Below, piece after piece: positions 6,541 through 12,631 of a stretch of DNA of 12,631 bases. The position numbers were made by a program, and so were the translations under genes. Source of the stretch: an uncultured Rhodocyclaceae bacterium. Lineage in GTDB: Bacteria; Pseudomonadota; Gammaproteobacteria; Burkholderiales; Rhodocyclaceae. The notes under the pieces are model-generated. The model worked only from the letters and a program-made list of their open reading frames with translations. It made no database searches and was not told the origin of the DNA. The DNA is taken from positions 1-12,631 of the forward strand of contig CAIYZZ010000144.1 in assembly GCA_903930805.1 (NCBI GenBank). The letters are read 5' to 3'. The first letter of the stretch is position 1; each line of letters starts with the position of its first letter.

Positions 6541-7604
6541 GCGATATGAGCGCAGAGTTTGGCGAGCGCATCCGTGCCGGCCGGCCGCTGTGGATCCGGG
6601 GCGCAGGTAGCAAGGATTTCTACGGCAATGCGCCACGAGGCGAGCCGCCCGCTGTGCTCGATGTGCGGGGTCATGCCGGCATCGTCGCCTACGAGCCGAC
6701 GGAGCTGTTCATCACCGCGAAGTGCGGCACGCCGTTGGCTGAGATCGAAGCCGTGCTCGCCGAGCGCGGGCAGTATCTGCCTTTCGAACCGCCGCGTTTC
6801 GGGCCGGGCAGCACCCTCGGCGGTGCCGTGGCGGCCGGCCTCTCCGGTCCGCGCCGGGCCAGCGGGGGTGCGCTGCGCGACTTCATGCTCGGCGTAAAAA
6901 TCCTCGATGGCGAGGCCAGGGAACTGACCTTCGGCGGCCAGATGATCAAGAATGTCGCCGGCTACGACGTCTCGCGCCTGATCGCCGGCAGCCTCGGTAC
7001 GCTGGGATTGATCCTCGAGGTTTCGCTCAAGGTGCTGCCGCAGTCGGCCGCGGAGAGCACGCTGCGCTTCGGGATGACGCAGGCCGAAGCACTCGACCAA
7101 CTCAACCGCTGGGCCGGACAGCCCCTGCCCATCGTCGCCAGCGTCTGGCTGGAGGGCGTGCTGACCCTGCGTCTCGCCGGCGCGCGCGCGGCGGTCAGCG
7201 CAGCGGAACAGAAACTCGGTGGCGAGAAAGTCGGCGCTGGCGGGACGGCGTTCTGGGATGATGTGCGCGACCAGCGCGCCCCTTATTTTGCCGGCGATAC
7301 ACCGCTCTGGCGCTTGTCGCTGCCCACGGTGACGCCTGCCATCGACTTGCCGGGTGCAACCCTGATCGAGTGGGGTGGCGCATTGCGCTGGCTGCGTAGC
7401 GAAGCACCTACGACAACGATCCGTGCTGCTGCGGAAAAAGTCGGCGGTAGCGCGACGGCATATCGTTGCGCTGCTGCGCTTAAATCCGCTGGCGGTGCTT
7501 TTGCGCCTTTGCCTGAGCCGCTCATGAACTTGCAGCGCCGCGTCAAGCAGGCTTTTGATCCGCGCGGCATTTTCAACCCCGGCCGCATGTATCCCGATCT
7601 CTGA
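6537..7604 (+). CDS. glcE: Glycolate dehydrogenase, FAD-binding subunit GlcE
   Basis: GlcE is the second flavin-domain subunit needed for glycolate dehydrogenase activity. The 355 residues match the E. coli length (350). The N-terminal half is a reduced PCMH domain: PLWIRGAGSKDFYGN (17-31), YEPTELFITAKCGTPL (52-67), PFEPPRFGPGSTLGGAVAAG (82-101), GGQMIKNVAGYDVSRL (133-148) and GSLGTLGLILEV (151-162). The C-terminal part has the weaker cap region with LWRLSLP (257-263) and ends VKQAFDPRGIFNPGRMY (336-352), typical of the family. ATG 6537 overlaps the glcD stop by four bases, and the stop shares one base with the glcF ATG (TGATG, 7602-7606). Two copies of the dispersed 24-base motif lie in the cap region (7226 and 7436), encoding EKVGAGGTA and EKVGGSATA. 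Family members also carry Gly/Ala-rich segments near these points, so the protein looks intact. Confidence 0.97.
   Translation: MSDMSAEFGERIRAGRPLWIRGAGSKDFYGNAPRGEPPAVLDVRGHAGIVAYEPTELFITAKCGTPLAEIEAVLAERGQYLPFEPPRFGPGSTLGGAVAAGLSGPRRASGGALRDFMLGVKILDGEARELTFGGQMIKNVAGYDVSRLIAGSLGTLGLILEVSLKVLPQSAAESTLRFGMTQAEALDQLNRWAGQPLPIVASVWLEGVLTLRLAGARAAVSAAEQKLGGEKVGAGGTAFWDDVRDQRAPYFAGDTPLWRLSLPTVTPAIDLPGATLIEWGGALRWLRSEAPTTTIRAAAEKVGGSATAYRCAAALKSAGGAFAPLPEPLMNLQRRVKQAFDPRGIFNPGRMYPDL
7226..7249 (+). repeat. Dispersed 24-base motif, copy 2
   Basis: This copy lies within glcE, in the same reading frame as copy 1, and differs from copy 1 at only two positions (1 and 10). It encodes the KVGAGGTA stretch at GlcE residues 231-238. 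Confidence 0.45.
7436..7459 (+). repeat. Dispersed 24-base motif, copy 3
   Basis: This second copy within glcE is 210 bases after copy 2, an exact multiple of three, so it is in the same frame. It matches copy 1 at 20 of 24 bases (differences at positions 10, 12, 14 and 18) and encodes EKVGGSATA. Part of the similarity may come from a Gly-Gly-x-Ala-Thr segment that GlcE proteins commonly have here. Confidence 0.35.
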
Positions 7605-8848
7605 TGGAAACCCACCTCGCCGATTTTATCCGCGACACCACCGCGGGTCGTGAAGCCGAAGCGATCCTGCGTAAGTGCGTGCATTGCGGTTTCTGTACCG
7701 CGACATGCCCGACTTACCAATTGCTCGGCGATGAACTCGACGGGCCGCGCGGGCGCATCTACCTGATCAAGCAGGTGCTTGAGGGCGTGGTACCGACTGC
7801 CAAGACGCGCCTGCATCTGGATCGTTGCCTGACATGCCGCTCCTGCGAGTCAACCTGTCCGTCTGGCGTCCATTATTCGCGCCTGCTCGACATCGGCCGC
7901 GAGATCGTCGAGCAACGCGTGCCGCGCCAGGGTGTCGATGCGGTTTTACGTACAACATTGAGGGAAATGCTGCCACGCCCGGCGTTGTTCGGCGTGGCGA
8001 TGAAACTGGGCCAGATGGTGCGGCCACTCTTGCCCGGCGTGTTGAAGGCCAAGGTGCCACCGCTGTCGTCGGCGGGTACCGTGGCACCGACCGGGCAAGC
8101 GCGCAAGATGCTCGCCCTGGCCGGTTGCGCGCAACCATCGATGTATCCAAATATCAATGGCGCGTCAAAACGGGTGCTGGCACGCCTGGGCATCCATTTG
8201 TTCGAGGCGTGTGAGTCGGGTTGCTGTGGCGCGGTGCGCCTGCACCTGGCCGATGCGGAAGGGGCGCGCGCGAATGCGCGCCGCAATATCGACGCCTGGT
8301 GGCCGCACATCGAAGCAGGCGCAGAGGCCGTCGTTGTCACCGCTTCCGGCTGTGGTGTCGAAGTCAAGGATTACGGTTACTTGCTGCAAGACGACACGGC
8401 TTATGCCGCGAAGGCAAGGCGTGTCGGTGAATTGACCCGTGACGTCAGCGAAGTGGTTGTTGTCGAAACGGCAGCACTGCTTGCCCTGTTGCAAAAGTCG
8501 GTACCGGTGGTACGGCCCCGGGTGACACGGCTGGCTTTTCATGCACCTTGCTCGTTGCAACATGGCCTCAAGATTCGTGGTTCGATCGAAGCTTTGCTCG
8601 ATGCGGCCGGTTTTTTCCTGACCTCGGTGGCCGACAGCCACTTGTGCTGTGGCTCGGCTGGCACCTACTCGCTTCTCCAGCCCAAACTTGCCGGGCGCCT
8701 GCGTGAAAACAAGCTCGCGGCCCTGACAGCGGGCGAACCCGTCGGCATCGCCAGTGCCAACATCGGTTGCATCGCACATTTGCAGGCCGAGACCGACGTA
8801 CCGATCAAACACTGGATAGAATGGCTGGACGAACGACTGACGCAGTAG
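7604..8848 (+). CDS. glcF: Glycolate dehydrogenase, iron-sulfur subunit GlcF
   Basis: GlcF carries electrons from the GlcD/GlcE flavins through iron-sulfur clusters toward the quinone pool at the inner membrane. It has 414 residues against 407 in E. coli. Two ferredoxin-type [4Fe-4S] motifs are intact: CVHCGFCTATCP (Cys25, 28, 31, 35) and CLTCRSCESTCP (Cys75, 78, 81, 85). Two CCG (heterodisulfide-reductase-like) domains follow. The first has Cys175, the Cys207-Cys208-Gly209 triad and Cys250; the second has Cys316 (HAPCSLQHG), Cys348-Cys349-Gly350 and Cys389. No membrane helix is visible, so it is peripheral. The ATG shares one base with the glcE stop. The linker before the second CCG domain (LLQKSVPVVRPRVT, 295-308) contains copy 4 of the dispersed motif, read in a different frame. 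This is the last overlapping gene of the operon; a normal Shine-Dalgarno follows for the next gene. Confidence 0.97.
   Translation: METHLADFIRDTTAGREAEAILRKCVHCGFCTATCPTYQLLGDELDGPRGRIYLIKQVLEGVVPTAKTRLHLDRCLTCRSCESTCPSGVHYSRLLDIGREIVEQRVPRQGVDAVLRTTLREMLPRPALFGVAMKLGQMVRPLLPGVLKAKVPPLSSAGTVAPTGQARKMLALAGCAQPSMYPNINGASKRVLARLGIHLFEACESGCCGAVRLHLADAEGARANARRNIDAWWPHIEAGAEAVVVTASGCGVEVKDYGYLLQDDTAYAAKARRVGELTRDVSEVVVVETAALLALLQKSVPVVRPRVTRLAFHAPCSLQHGLKIRGSIEALLDAAGFFLTSVADSHLCCGSAGTYSLLQPKLAGRLRENKLAALTAGEPVGIASANIGCIAHLQAETDVPIKHWIEWLDERLTQ
8493..8516 (+). repeat. Dispersed 24-base motif, copy 4
   Basis: This copy lies in glcF and matches copy 1 at 20 of 24 bases (differences at positions 11, 13, 16 and 19). 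It is read in another frame, encoding QKSVPVVRP instead of EKVGAGGTA, so the likeness is at DNA level and not explained by shared protein sequence. It falls in a variable interdomain linker. Confidence 0.45.
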
Positions 8849-8857
8849 GGAGACATC

Positions 8858-9709
8858 ATGCAGGTCAATGAACAAGAGGCGCTGGAGCGCCTGGTCAAGC
8901 AAGGCGTAAAACTTCCGCCGCAGCCACGCGTTTTGCTGGAATTGCAGAAGCTCCTGCGGGAAGATGACTACGAAATGCGCATGGTCGCCAAGATCATCGG
9001 ACAAGATCCAGGCATTACCGCCCTCCTGTTCCGCGCCGCGCGTTCGCCGGCTTTCGCCCGCGCCAAGAATGCGCAGACGCTCGAGCAGATCCTGATGGTG
9101 GTCGGCGTCAAGCAGGTGTTCAACCTGGTGCAGGCGGCCTCGCTCGCCTCCGTGATCAACGACAAGGCGCGGCGCGCCTTCGATGTATTCTGGACCCGTG
9201 CCCACGAGATCGCGCAGATGGCGGCGATCGTCGCGGAGGACCGCGTTTCGGTCTGCAACGTATTTGCCGACCAGGCTTATCTGGCGGGCATCTTTCACGA
9301 ATGCGGTGTACCGGTGCTGATGATGCGTTTCCCGCAATACTGCGAAACTTTGCACCTCGAGGATGCCACCTGCTGGCCGAATCTATCGGCGGAAGATGCC
9401 AAGTTCGATGTCGACCACTGTTCAGTGGGTTATCTGGTGGCGCGCCACTGGGGGCTGCCGGACTTTGTCTGCGACGCGATCCGCTTTCACCACGACCTGC
9501 CGGAAGAGAAAACCATCGGTGCCTCAGTGTCTCTCGTGGCGATCATCCAGGTTGCCAGCCATTTTTACCACCACCTCCACGATGTTGATGATCCGCTGTG
9601 GAGCAAGATCGGATCGCGCGTGATGTCTGAACTCGGTCTAGGGGCGGACGAGGAAAGTGACTTTTTTGAGCTTGCAAGTGCACGCTTTCTTGACCGGACA
9701 GACGCCTGA
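8858..9709 (+). CDS. HDOD-domain signalling protein
   Basis: This 283-residue cytoplasmic protein is made almost wholly of one HDOD domain, a catalytically inactive relative of the HD phosphohydrolases found in bacterial regulatory proteins. Typical features are KLPPQPRVLLELQKLL (18-33), IGQDPGITALLFRAARS (47-63), the FWTRAHEIAQMAA helix (111-123) and YLAGIFHECGVPVLM (141-155). In the last motif the usual HD pair of active enzymes reads His148-Glu149. The domain closes with DHCSVGYLVARHWGLPDFV (186-204) and IRFHH (208-212). No receiver, GGDEF or kinase domain is attached, so the input is unknown. A good Shine-Dalgarno (AGGGAG, 8847-8852, overlapping the glcF stop) fixes ATG 8858. The nine-base gap after glcF suggests read-through from the glycolate operon. 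The next gene is a protein phosphatase, which may mean a shared signalling role. Confidence 0.94.
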   Translation: MQVNEQEALERLVKQGVKLPPQPRVLLELQKLLREDDYEMRMVAKIIGQDPGITALLFRAARSPAFARAKNAQTLEQILMVVGVKQVFNLVQAASLASVINDKARRAFDVFWTRAHEIAQMAAIVAEDRVSVCNVFADQAYLAGIFHECGVPVLMMRFPQYCETLHLEDATCWPNLSAEDAKFDVDHCSVGYLVARHWGLPDFVCDAIRFHHDLPEEKTIGASVSLVAIIQVASHFYHHLHDVDDPLWSKIGSRVMSELGLGADEESDFFELASARFLDRTDA

Positions 9710-9752
9710 GCGATGCCATTCGGCGTAGCTGAGTTGCTGGGTTATAAATACG

Positions 9753-9758
9753 TATAAT
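9753..9758 (+). promoter_or_regulatory. Possible -10 element (TATAAT) before the PP2C gene
   Basis: A perfect TATAAT lies in the only sizeable intergenic gap between genes (9710-9764). A start site about seven bases after it would fall on the ATG at 9765, giving a leaderless mRNA, and indeed no Shine-Dalgarno is present. The -35 side is weak: TTGCTG at 9734-9739 is only 13 bases away. An alternative TATAAA at 9743-9748 also lacks a good -35 partner. No terminator-like hairpin with a T-run was seen in this gap. Confidence 0.35.
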
Positions 9759-9764
9759 CCGCCC

Positions 9765-10556
9765 ATGAGCTTTACCATTGAAACCTGCACGGCGCAGCAT
9801 ATCGGCGACCGCCACGAGCACCAGGATCGTGTCGGCTTGTTCGCCCACCCTGCCCAAAAAGGCACGCTGCTGGCTGTGCTGGCGGATGGCATGGGGGGGC
9901 ACACGGGCGGGGCACTGGCGGCTGAACAGGTCATCCAGTCGGCGAAGCAGTGCTTTCAGGTCAATCCACCGGCGAGCGCCAACATCGAGGAGATGCTGGC
10001 CGCCGGCATCAACGATGCCCACGATGGCATCAAGTTGTCGCGCTTCACCAGCGAGCAGGATCCGCATAGCACCGCCTGCCTGCTTATCCTGCAACCGGGC
10101 CGGGCCGATTGGGCGTATTGCGGGGATTCGCGCATTTATCACTACCGCGATGGCGTCAAGGTGTCACGCACCTATGATCACTCGCATGTGATGAATCTGG
10201 TGAAGATGGGCTATCTCACCGAGGAGCAGGCCGAGAACCACCCGCAGAAGAACCTGCTGATCTCCTGTCTCGGCGACAACGAGCCGCCGAAGATCGACTT
10301 TGGCTCAACGCTGCCACTGTCTGGCGGCGACTGTTTTCTATTGTGCTCGGACGGCCTGTGGGCCTATTTCAGCGATGATGAACTTGGGCGAGTGCTCCAT
10401 GAATTTCCGGTACGTCAGGCGGCCGAGATCCTCATCAACTCGGCGCGTGATCGGGCCAAAGGTCGTGGTGACAACTGTTCGCTTGCCATCGTGCGCCTGA
10501 AAGAAATCGAGGAAGATAAGAATGTGCCGTTGTGGAAGAAACCTGCGGCAAAATAA
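9765..10556 (+). CDS. PP2C-type (PPM) serine/threonine protein phosphatase
   Basis: This 263-residue metal-dependent phosphatase probably removes phosphate from Ser/Thr residues of cytoplasmic proteins. The motif set is complete: GDRHEHQDR (14-22, Asp21), LAVLADGMGGHTGG (36-49, Asp41-Gly42 metal ligands), HSTACLLIL (101-109), WAYCGDSRIYHYRDG (116-130), FLLCSDGLWAYFSDDEL (191-207, Asp196) and GRGDNCSLAIVRL (233-245, Asp236). A histidine stands where an asparagine is common in the first motif (RxxNxD). There is no membrane segment. In type VI secretion and PrkC systems such phosphatases pair with Ser/Thr kinases, but no kinase, FHA or T6SS gene is visible here, so the partner is unknown. The start is fixed by MSFTIETCTAQHIGDR and has no Shine-Dalgarno; a TATAAT ends six bases upstream. 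The sequence ends in a charged tail (KEIEEDKNVPLWKKPAAK). Confidence 0.94.
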   Translation: MSFTIETCTAQHIGDRHEHQDRVGLFAHPAQKGTLLAVLADGMGGHTGGALAAEQVIQSAKQCFQVNPPASANIEEMLAAGINDAHDGIKLSRFTSEQDPHSTACLLILQPGRADWAYCGDSRIYHYRDGVKVSRTYDHSHVMNLVKMGYLTEEQAENHPQKNLLISCLGDNEPPKIDFGSTLPLSGGDCFLLCSDGLWAYFSDDELGRVLHEFPVRQAAEILINSARDRAKGRGDNCSLAIVRLKEIEEDKNVPLWKKPAAK

Positions 10557-10575
10557 GTGAGGACGAGGAGAAAAT

Positions 10576-12168
10576 ATGTCACTGATGATTGGAATTCCGA
10601 AAGAAACCTATGCGGGCGAGAAGCGGGTTGCAACAGTTCCCGAGGTTGTAGAGAAGCTGATTAAACTGGGTTTCAAGGTTGCCGTTGAATCAGGCGCTGG
10701 CGATGCGGCGAATTTCAGTGATGATACCTACCGCGCTGCGGGTGCCGAAGTGATTGATGGAGCGGCCAAACTGTGGGCGGCGTCCGACATCGTGTTCAAG
10801 GTATGTGTACCGACGACGGAGGAGGTCGGATTCCTGCGCGAAGGCGGCACCCTGATCGGCTTCATCTGGCCGGCGCAAAACCCGGAATTGATGAAGCAGC
10901 TCGCCGCCAAGAAGGCCACCGTGCTGGCCATCGACTCGCTGCCGCGCATGCTGAGCCGCGCGCAGAAAATGGATGCATTGACCTCCCAAGCCGGCGTCGC
11001 CGGCTATCGCGCCGTCATCGAGGCTGCCAACGCCTTCGGTCGCTTCTTTAATGGTCAGATCACGGCTGCGGGCAAGGTACAGCCAGCCAAGGTCTTCGTC
11101 GCCGGGGCTGGCGTGGCAGGTCTGGCTGCTATCGGTACCGCCGCTGGTCTGGGTGCCATCGTACGCGCCAACGACACCCGTGCGGAAGTGGCCGATCAGG
11201 TCACTTCACTGGGTGGTGAATTTGTGAAGGTCGATTACGAGGAAGAAGGCGGTGGCGGTGGCGGTTATGCCAAGGTAATGAGCGAAGGTTTCCAGCAAGC
11301 TCAGCGCGAAATGTACGCCAAGCAGGCTAGGGAGGTGGACATCATCATCACCACCGCACTGATCCCTGGCAAACCAGCACCTAAGCTGATCACCGCCGAG
11401 ATGGTGAAGAGCATGAAACCCGGAAGTGTGATTGTTGACATGGCGGCTGAACGGGGCGGCAACTGCGAACTGACCGAGCCCGGGCAGTCTGTCGTAAGGC
11501 ACGGCGTAACCATCGTCGGCTTTACTGACCTGGCCTCGCGCCTGTCCAAACAGTCGTCAACCTTGTACGCCACCAACCTGTTTCGCCTTGCCGAAGAACT
11601 GTGCAAGACCAAGGACGGCATTGCCAACGTCAATATGGAAGACGATGCCATCCGTGGCTTGACCGTCACCAAGGAAGGCAGCATTACCTGGCCACCGCCG
11701 GCACCAAAACTACCCGCTGCAGCTCCTGCAGCAGCAAAATCTGCTGCAACTCCGGCAGCGAAGAAAGGTGGTCATGGCCATGGCGGTGGTGCCAGCGAGC
11801 CAATGGCTGGCAACAAGCTCGCAATCATGTTTGGTGTGGCTGCGGCGCTGTTCTGGCTCGTTGGAAATAGTGCACCCCCAGCATTTTTGTCGCACTTCAC
11901 GGTATTTATCTTGGCCTGTTTTGTGGGCTACATGGTGGTCTGGAACGTCAAACCGGCGTTGCACACACCGTTGATGAGTGTCACTAACGCCATCAGCAGC
12001 ATCATCGCGATCGGTGCATTGGTGCAGATTTCACCTATCGTGGGCGCGGCAAATCGACCTGACAGCTTAATCACCTGGGTGGCTGGAGCCGGCATTGTGC
12101 TGACAGCTATCAATATGTTCGGCGGCTTTGCCGTCACCCAGCGCATGCTGGCAATGTTTCGCAAATAA
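10576..12168 (+). CDS. pntA: NAD(P)+ transhydrogenase, alpha subunit
   Basis: PntA, together with PntB, uses the proton gradient to move hydride between NADH and NADP+, a main NADPH source. The 530 residues cover the NAD(H)-binding domain I and the first membrane part of domain II. Domain I starts IGIPKETYAGEKRVATVPE, with RAQKMDALTSQAGVAGYRA (128-146), the Rossmann GAGVAG (177-182) and VDMAAERGGNCELT (287-300). Domain II has four helices near 412-430, 437-458, 468-486 and 498-520, with KPALHTPLMSVTNAISS (459-475), as in E. coli PntA (510 residues). The extra length lies in a linker (about 374-410) of Ala, Pro and Lys ending GGHGHGGG; a six-glycine run is at 225-230. This is the single-chain PntA form, not the split PntAA/PntAB form. 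The Shine-Dalgarno GAGGAG (10565-10570) lies five bases before the ATG. Confidence 0.97.
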   Translation: MSLMIGIPKETYAGEKRVATVPEVVEKLIKLGFKVAVESGAGDAANFSDDTYRAAGAEVIDGAAKLWAASDIVFKVCVPTTEEVGFLREGGTLIGFIWPAQNPELMKQLAAKKATVLAIDSLPRMLSRAQKMDALTSQAGVAGYRAVIEAANAFGRFFNGQITAAGKVQPAKVFVAGAGVAGLAAIGTAAGLGAIVRANDTRAEVADQVTSLGGEFVKVDYEEEGGGGGGYAKVMSEGFQQAQREMYAKQAREVDIIITTALIPGKPAPKLITAEMVKSMKPGSVIVDMAAERGGNCELTEPGQSVVRHGVTIVGFTDLASRLSKQSSTLYATNLFRLAEELCKTKDGIANVNMEDDAIRGLTVTKEGSITWPPPAPKLPAAAPAAAKSAATPAAKKGGHGHGGGASEPMAGNKLAIMFGVAAALFWLVGNSAPPAFLSHFTVFILACFVGYMVVWNVKPALHTPLMSVTNAISSIIAIGALVQISPIVGAANRPDSLITWVAGAGIVLTAINMFGGFAVTQRMLAMFRK

Positions 12169-12180
12169 GGGAGGCAGCAC

Positions 12181-12631
12181 ATGTTTACTGCAGAACTTGC
12201 AACCGTCTCCTATATCGGAGCGACGATTCTTTTCATTTTGAGCCTGGGCGGTTTGTCCAATCAGGAAACCGCCTTGCGCGGCAATCTCTACGGCATGATC
12301 GGCATGGCCATCGCGGTGCTGGCCACCGTGTTTGGTCCCCAAGTCACTGGTGCTGGCATTCCCTGGATCATCGGTGCCATGGTGATTGGTGGCAGCATTG
12401 GCTTGTATGCGGCGCGCACCGTGCAAATGACTCAGATGCCCGAACTGGTGGCCTTGATGCACAGCATGGTGGGTCTGGCAGCCATGTTGGTGGGTTTTTC
12501 CACTTTTATTGACCCGGAAGCCTCCAAAAACTTTGCCGGTGCGGCCAAGTCAATCCATGAGATGGAGATCTATATTGGCATTCTGATTGGCGCTGTGACG
12601 TTTTCTGGCTCTATCATCGCGTTTGGCAAGC
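12181..12631 (+). CDS. pntB: NAD(P)+ transhydrogenase, beta subunit, cut by the window end
   Basis: Only the first 150 codons of about 460 are present; the frame is open at the window edge. They encode the membrane domain: YIGATILFILSLGGLSNQET (11-30), YGMIGMAIAVLATVFGP (37-53), IPWIIGAMVIGGSIGLYAAR (60-79), MPELVALMHSMVGLAAMLVG (86-105) and YIGILIGAVTFSGSIIAFGK (131-150). His94 in the ALMHSMVGL segment corresponds to the membrane histidine of E. coli PntB implicated in proton translocation. The start follows pntA by 12 bases with a strong GGGAGG (12169-12174). The NADP(H)-binding domain lies beyond the window. Confidence 0.97.
   Translation, partial: MFTAELATVSYIGATILFILSLGGLSNQETALRGNLYGMIGMAIAVLATVFGPQVTGAGIPWIIGAMVIGGSIGLYAARTVQMTQMPELVALMHSMVGLAAMLVGFSTFIDPEASKNFAGAAKSIHEMEIYIGILIGAVTFSGSIIAFGK

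Noticed and set aside
5068..6636. A 522-codon open frame on the minus strand, opposite glcD and the start of glcE
   Set aside because: The + strand encodes textbook GlcD with all motifs. Long antisense frames are common opposite high-GC genes because of codon bias, and the minus-strand product is rich in Arg, His and Gly with no recognisable domain.
8053..8088. Inverted repeat GGTGCCAC / GTGGCACC with a 20-base loop
   Set aside because: It lies inside glcF in the variable linker after the ferredoxin motifs, has no T-run and is short; chance is likely in GC-rich coding DNA.
8846..8857. Search for a terminator after glcF
   Set aside because: There are only nine bases before the HDOD start, with a Shine-Dalgarno and no hairpin, so no terminator is called.
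8165..9355. A 396-codon minus-strand frame spanning the glcF-HDOD junction
   Set aside because: Both + strand genes are certain and the antisense product resembles no protein family.

Overview
The window is a compact, high-GC piece of a proteobacterial chromosome. Every gene I can support reads left to right on the + strand, with almost no intergenic DNA. Protein style (GlcD, GlcE and GlcF as separate subunits, a single-chain PntA, an HDOD protein, a PrpC-like phosphatase) suggests a betaproteobacterium, perhaps near the Rhodocyclales. That placement is inference from recalled family patterns, not from a database search. No tRNA, rRNA, CRISPR array, phage gene or insertion sequence was seen, and no stretch above 300 bases lacks a gene.

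Region 1 (2-3111) holds five poorly characterised genes. They are the C-terminal part of a protein resembling DsrS, the accessory protein of the reverse Dsr sulfur-oxidation cluster; a stand-alone S24/LexA-like domain with no HTH whose catalytic lysine position reads as arginine; a 76-residue protein; a small six-cysteine protein; and a 344-residue protein that resembles what I recall as the Sfum_1244 family. If the DsrS call is right, this is probably the tail of a sulfur-metabolism locus.

Region 2 (3111-8848) is a glycolate/glycerate pathway operon: hydroxypyruvate isomerase, glycerate 2-kinase, then the three glycolate dehydrogenase subunits GlcD, GlcE and GlcF. Every junction from 2077 to the end of glcF overlaps by 1 to 10 bases, so region 2 appears translationally coupled to the last two genes of region 1. 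GlcDEF makes glyoxylate and GckA returns glycerate to 2-phosphoglycerate. The intermediate enzymes (glyoxylate carboligase, tartronate semialdehyde reductase) and phosphoglycolate phosphatase are not here and must lie elsewhere if the route is complete. In an autotroph this would be 2-phosphoglycolate salvage.

Region 3 (8858-10556) has two signalling genes, an HDOD-domain protein and a PP2C-type phosphatase. Between them lies a 55-base gap with a perfect TATAAT placed so that the phosphatase mRNA could be leaderless.

Region 4 (10576-12631) is the proton-translocating NAD(P)+ transhydrogenase: complete pntA and the first 150 codons of pntB, cut by the window edge.

The main unexplained structure is a 24-base motif found four times inside coding sequence (2961, 7226, 7436, 8493). 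Three copies are in one reading frame and one is in another. Glycerate kinase also appears to lack an internal segment of the family fold.
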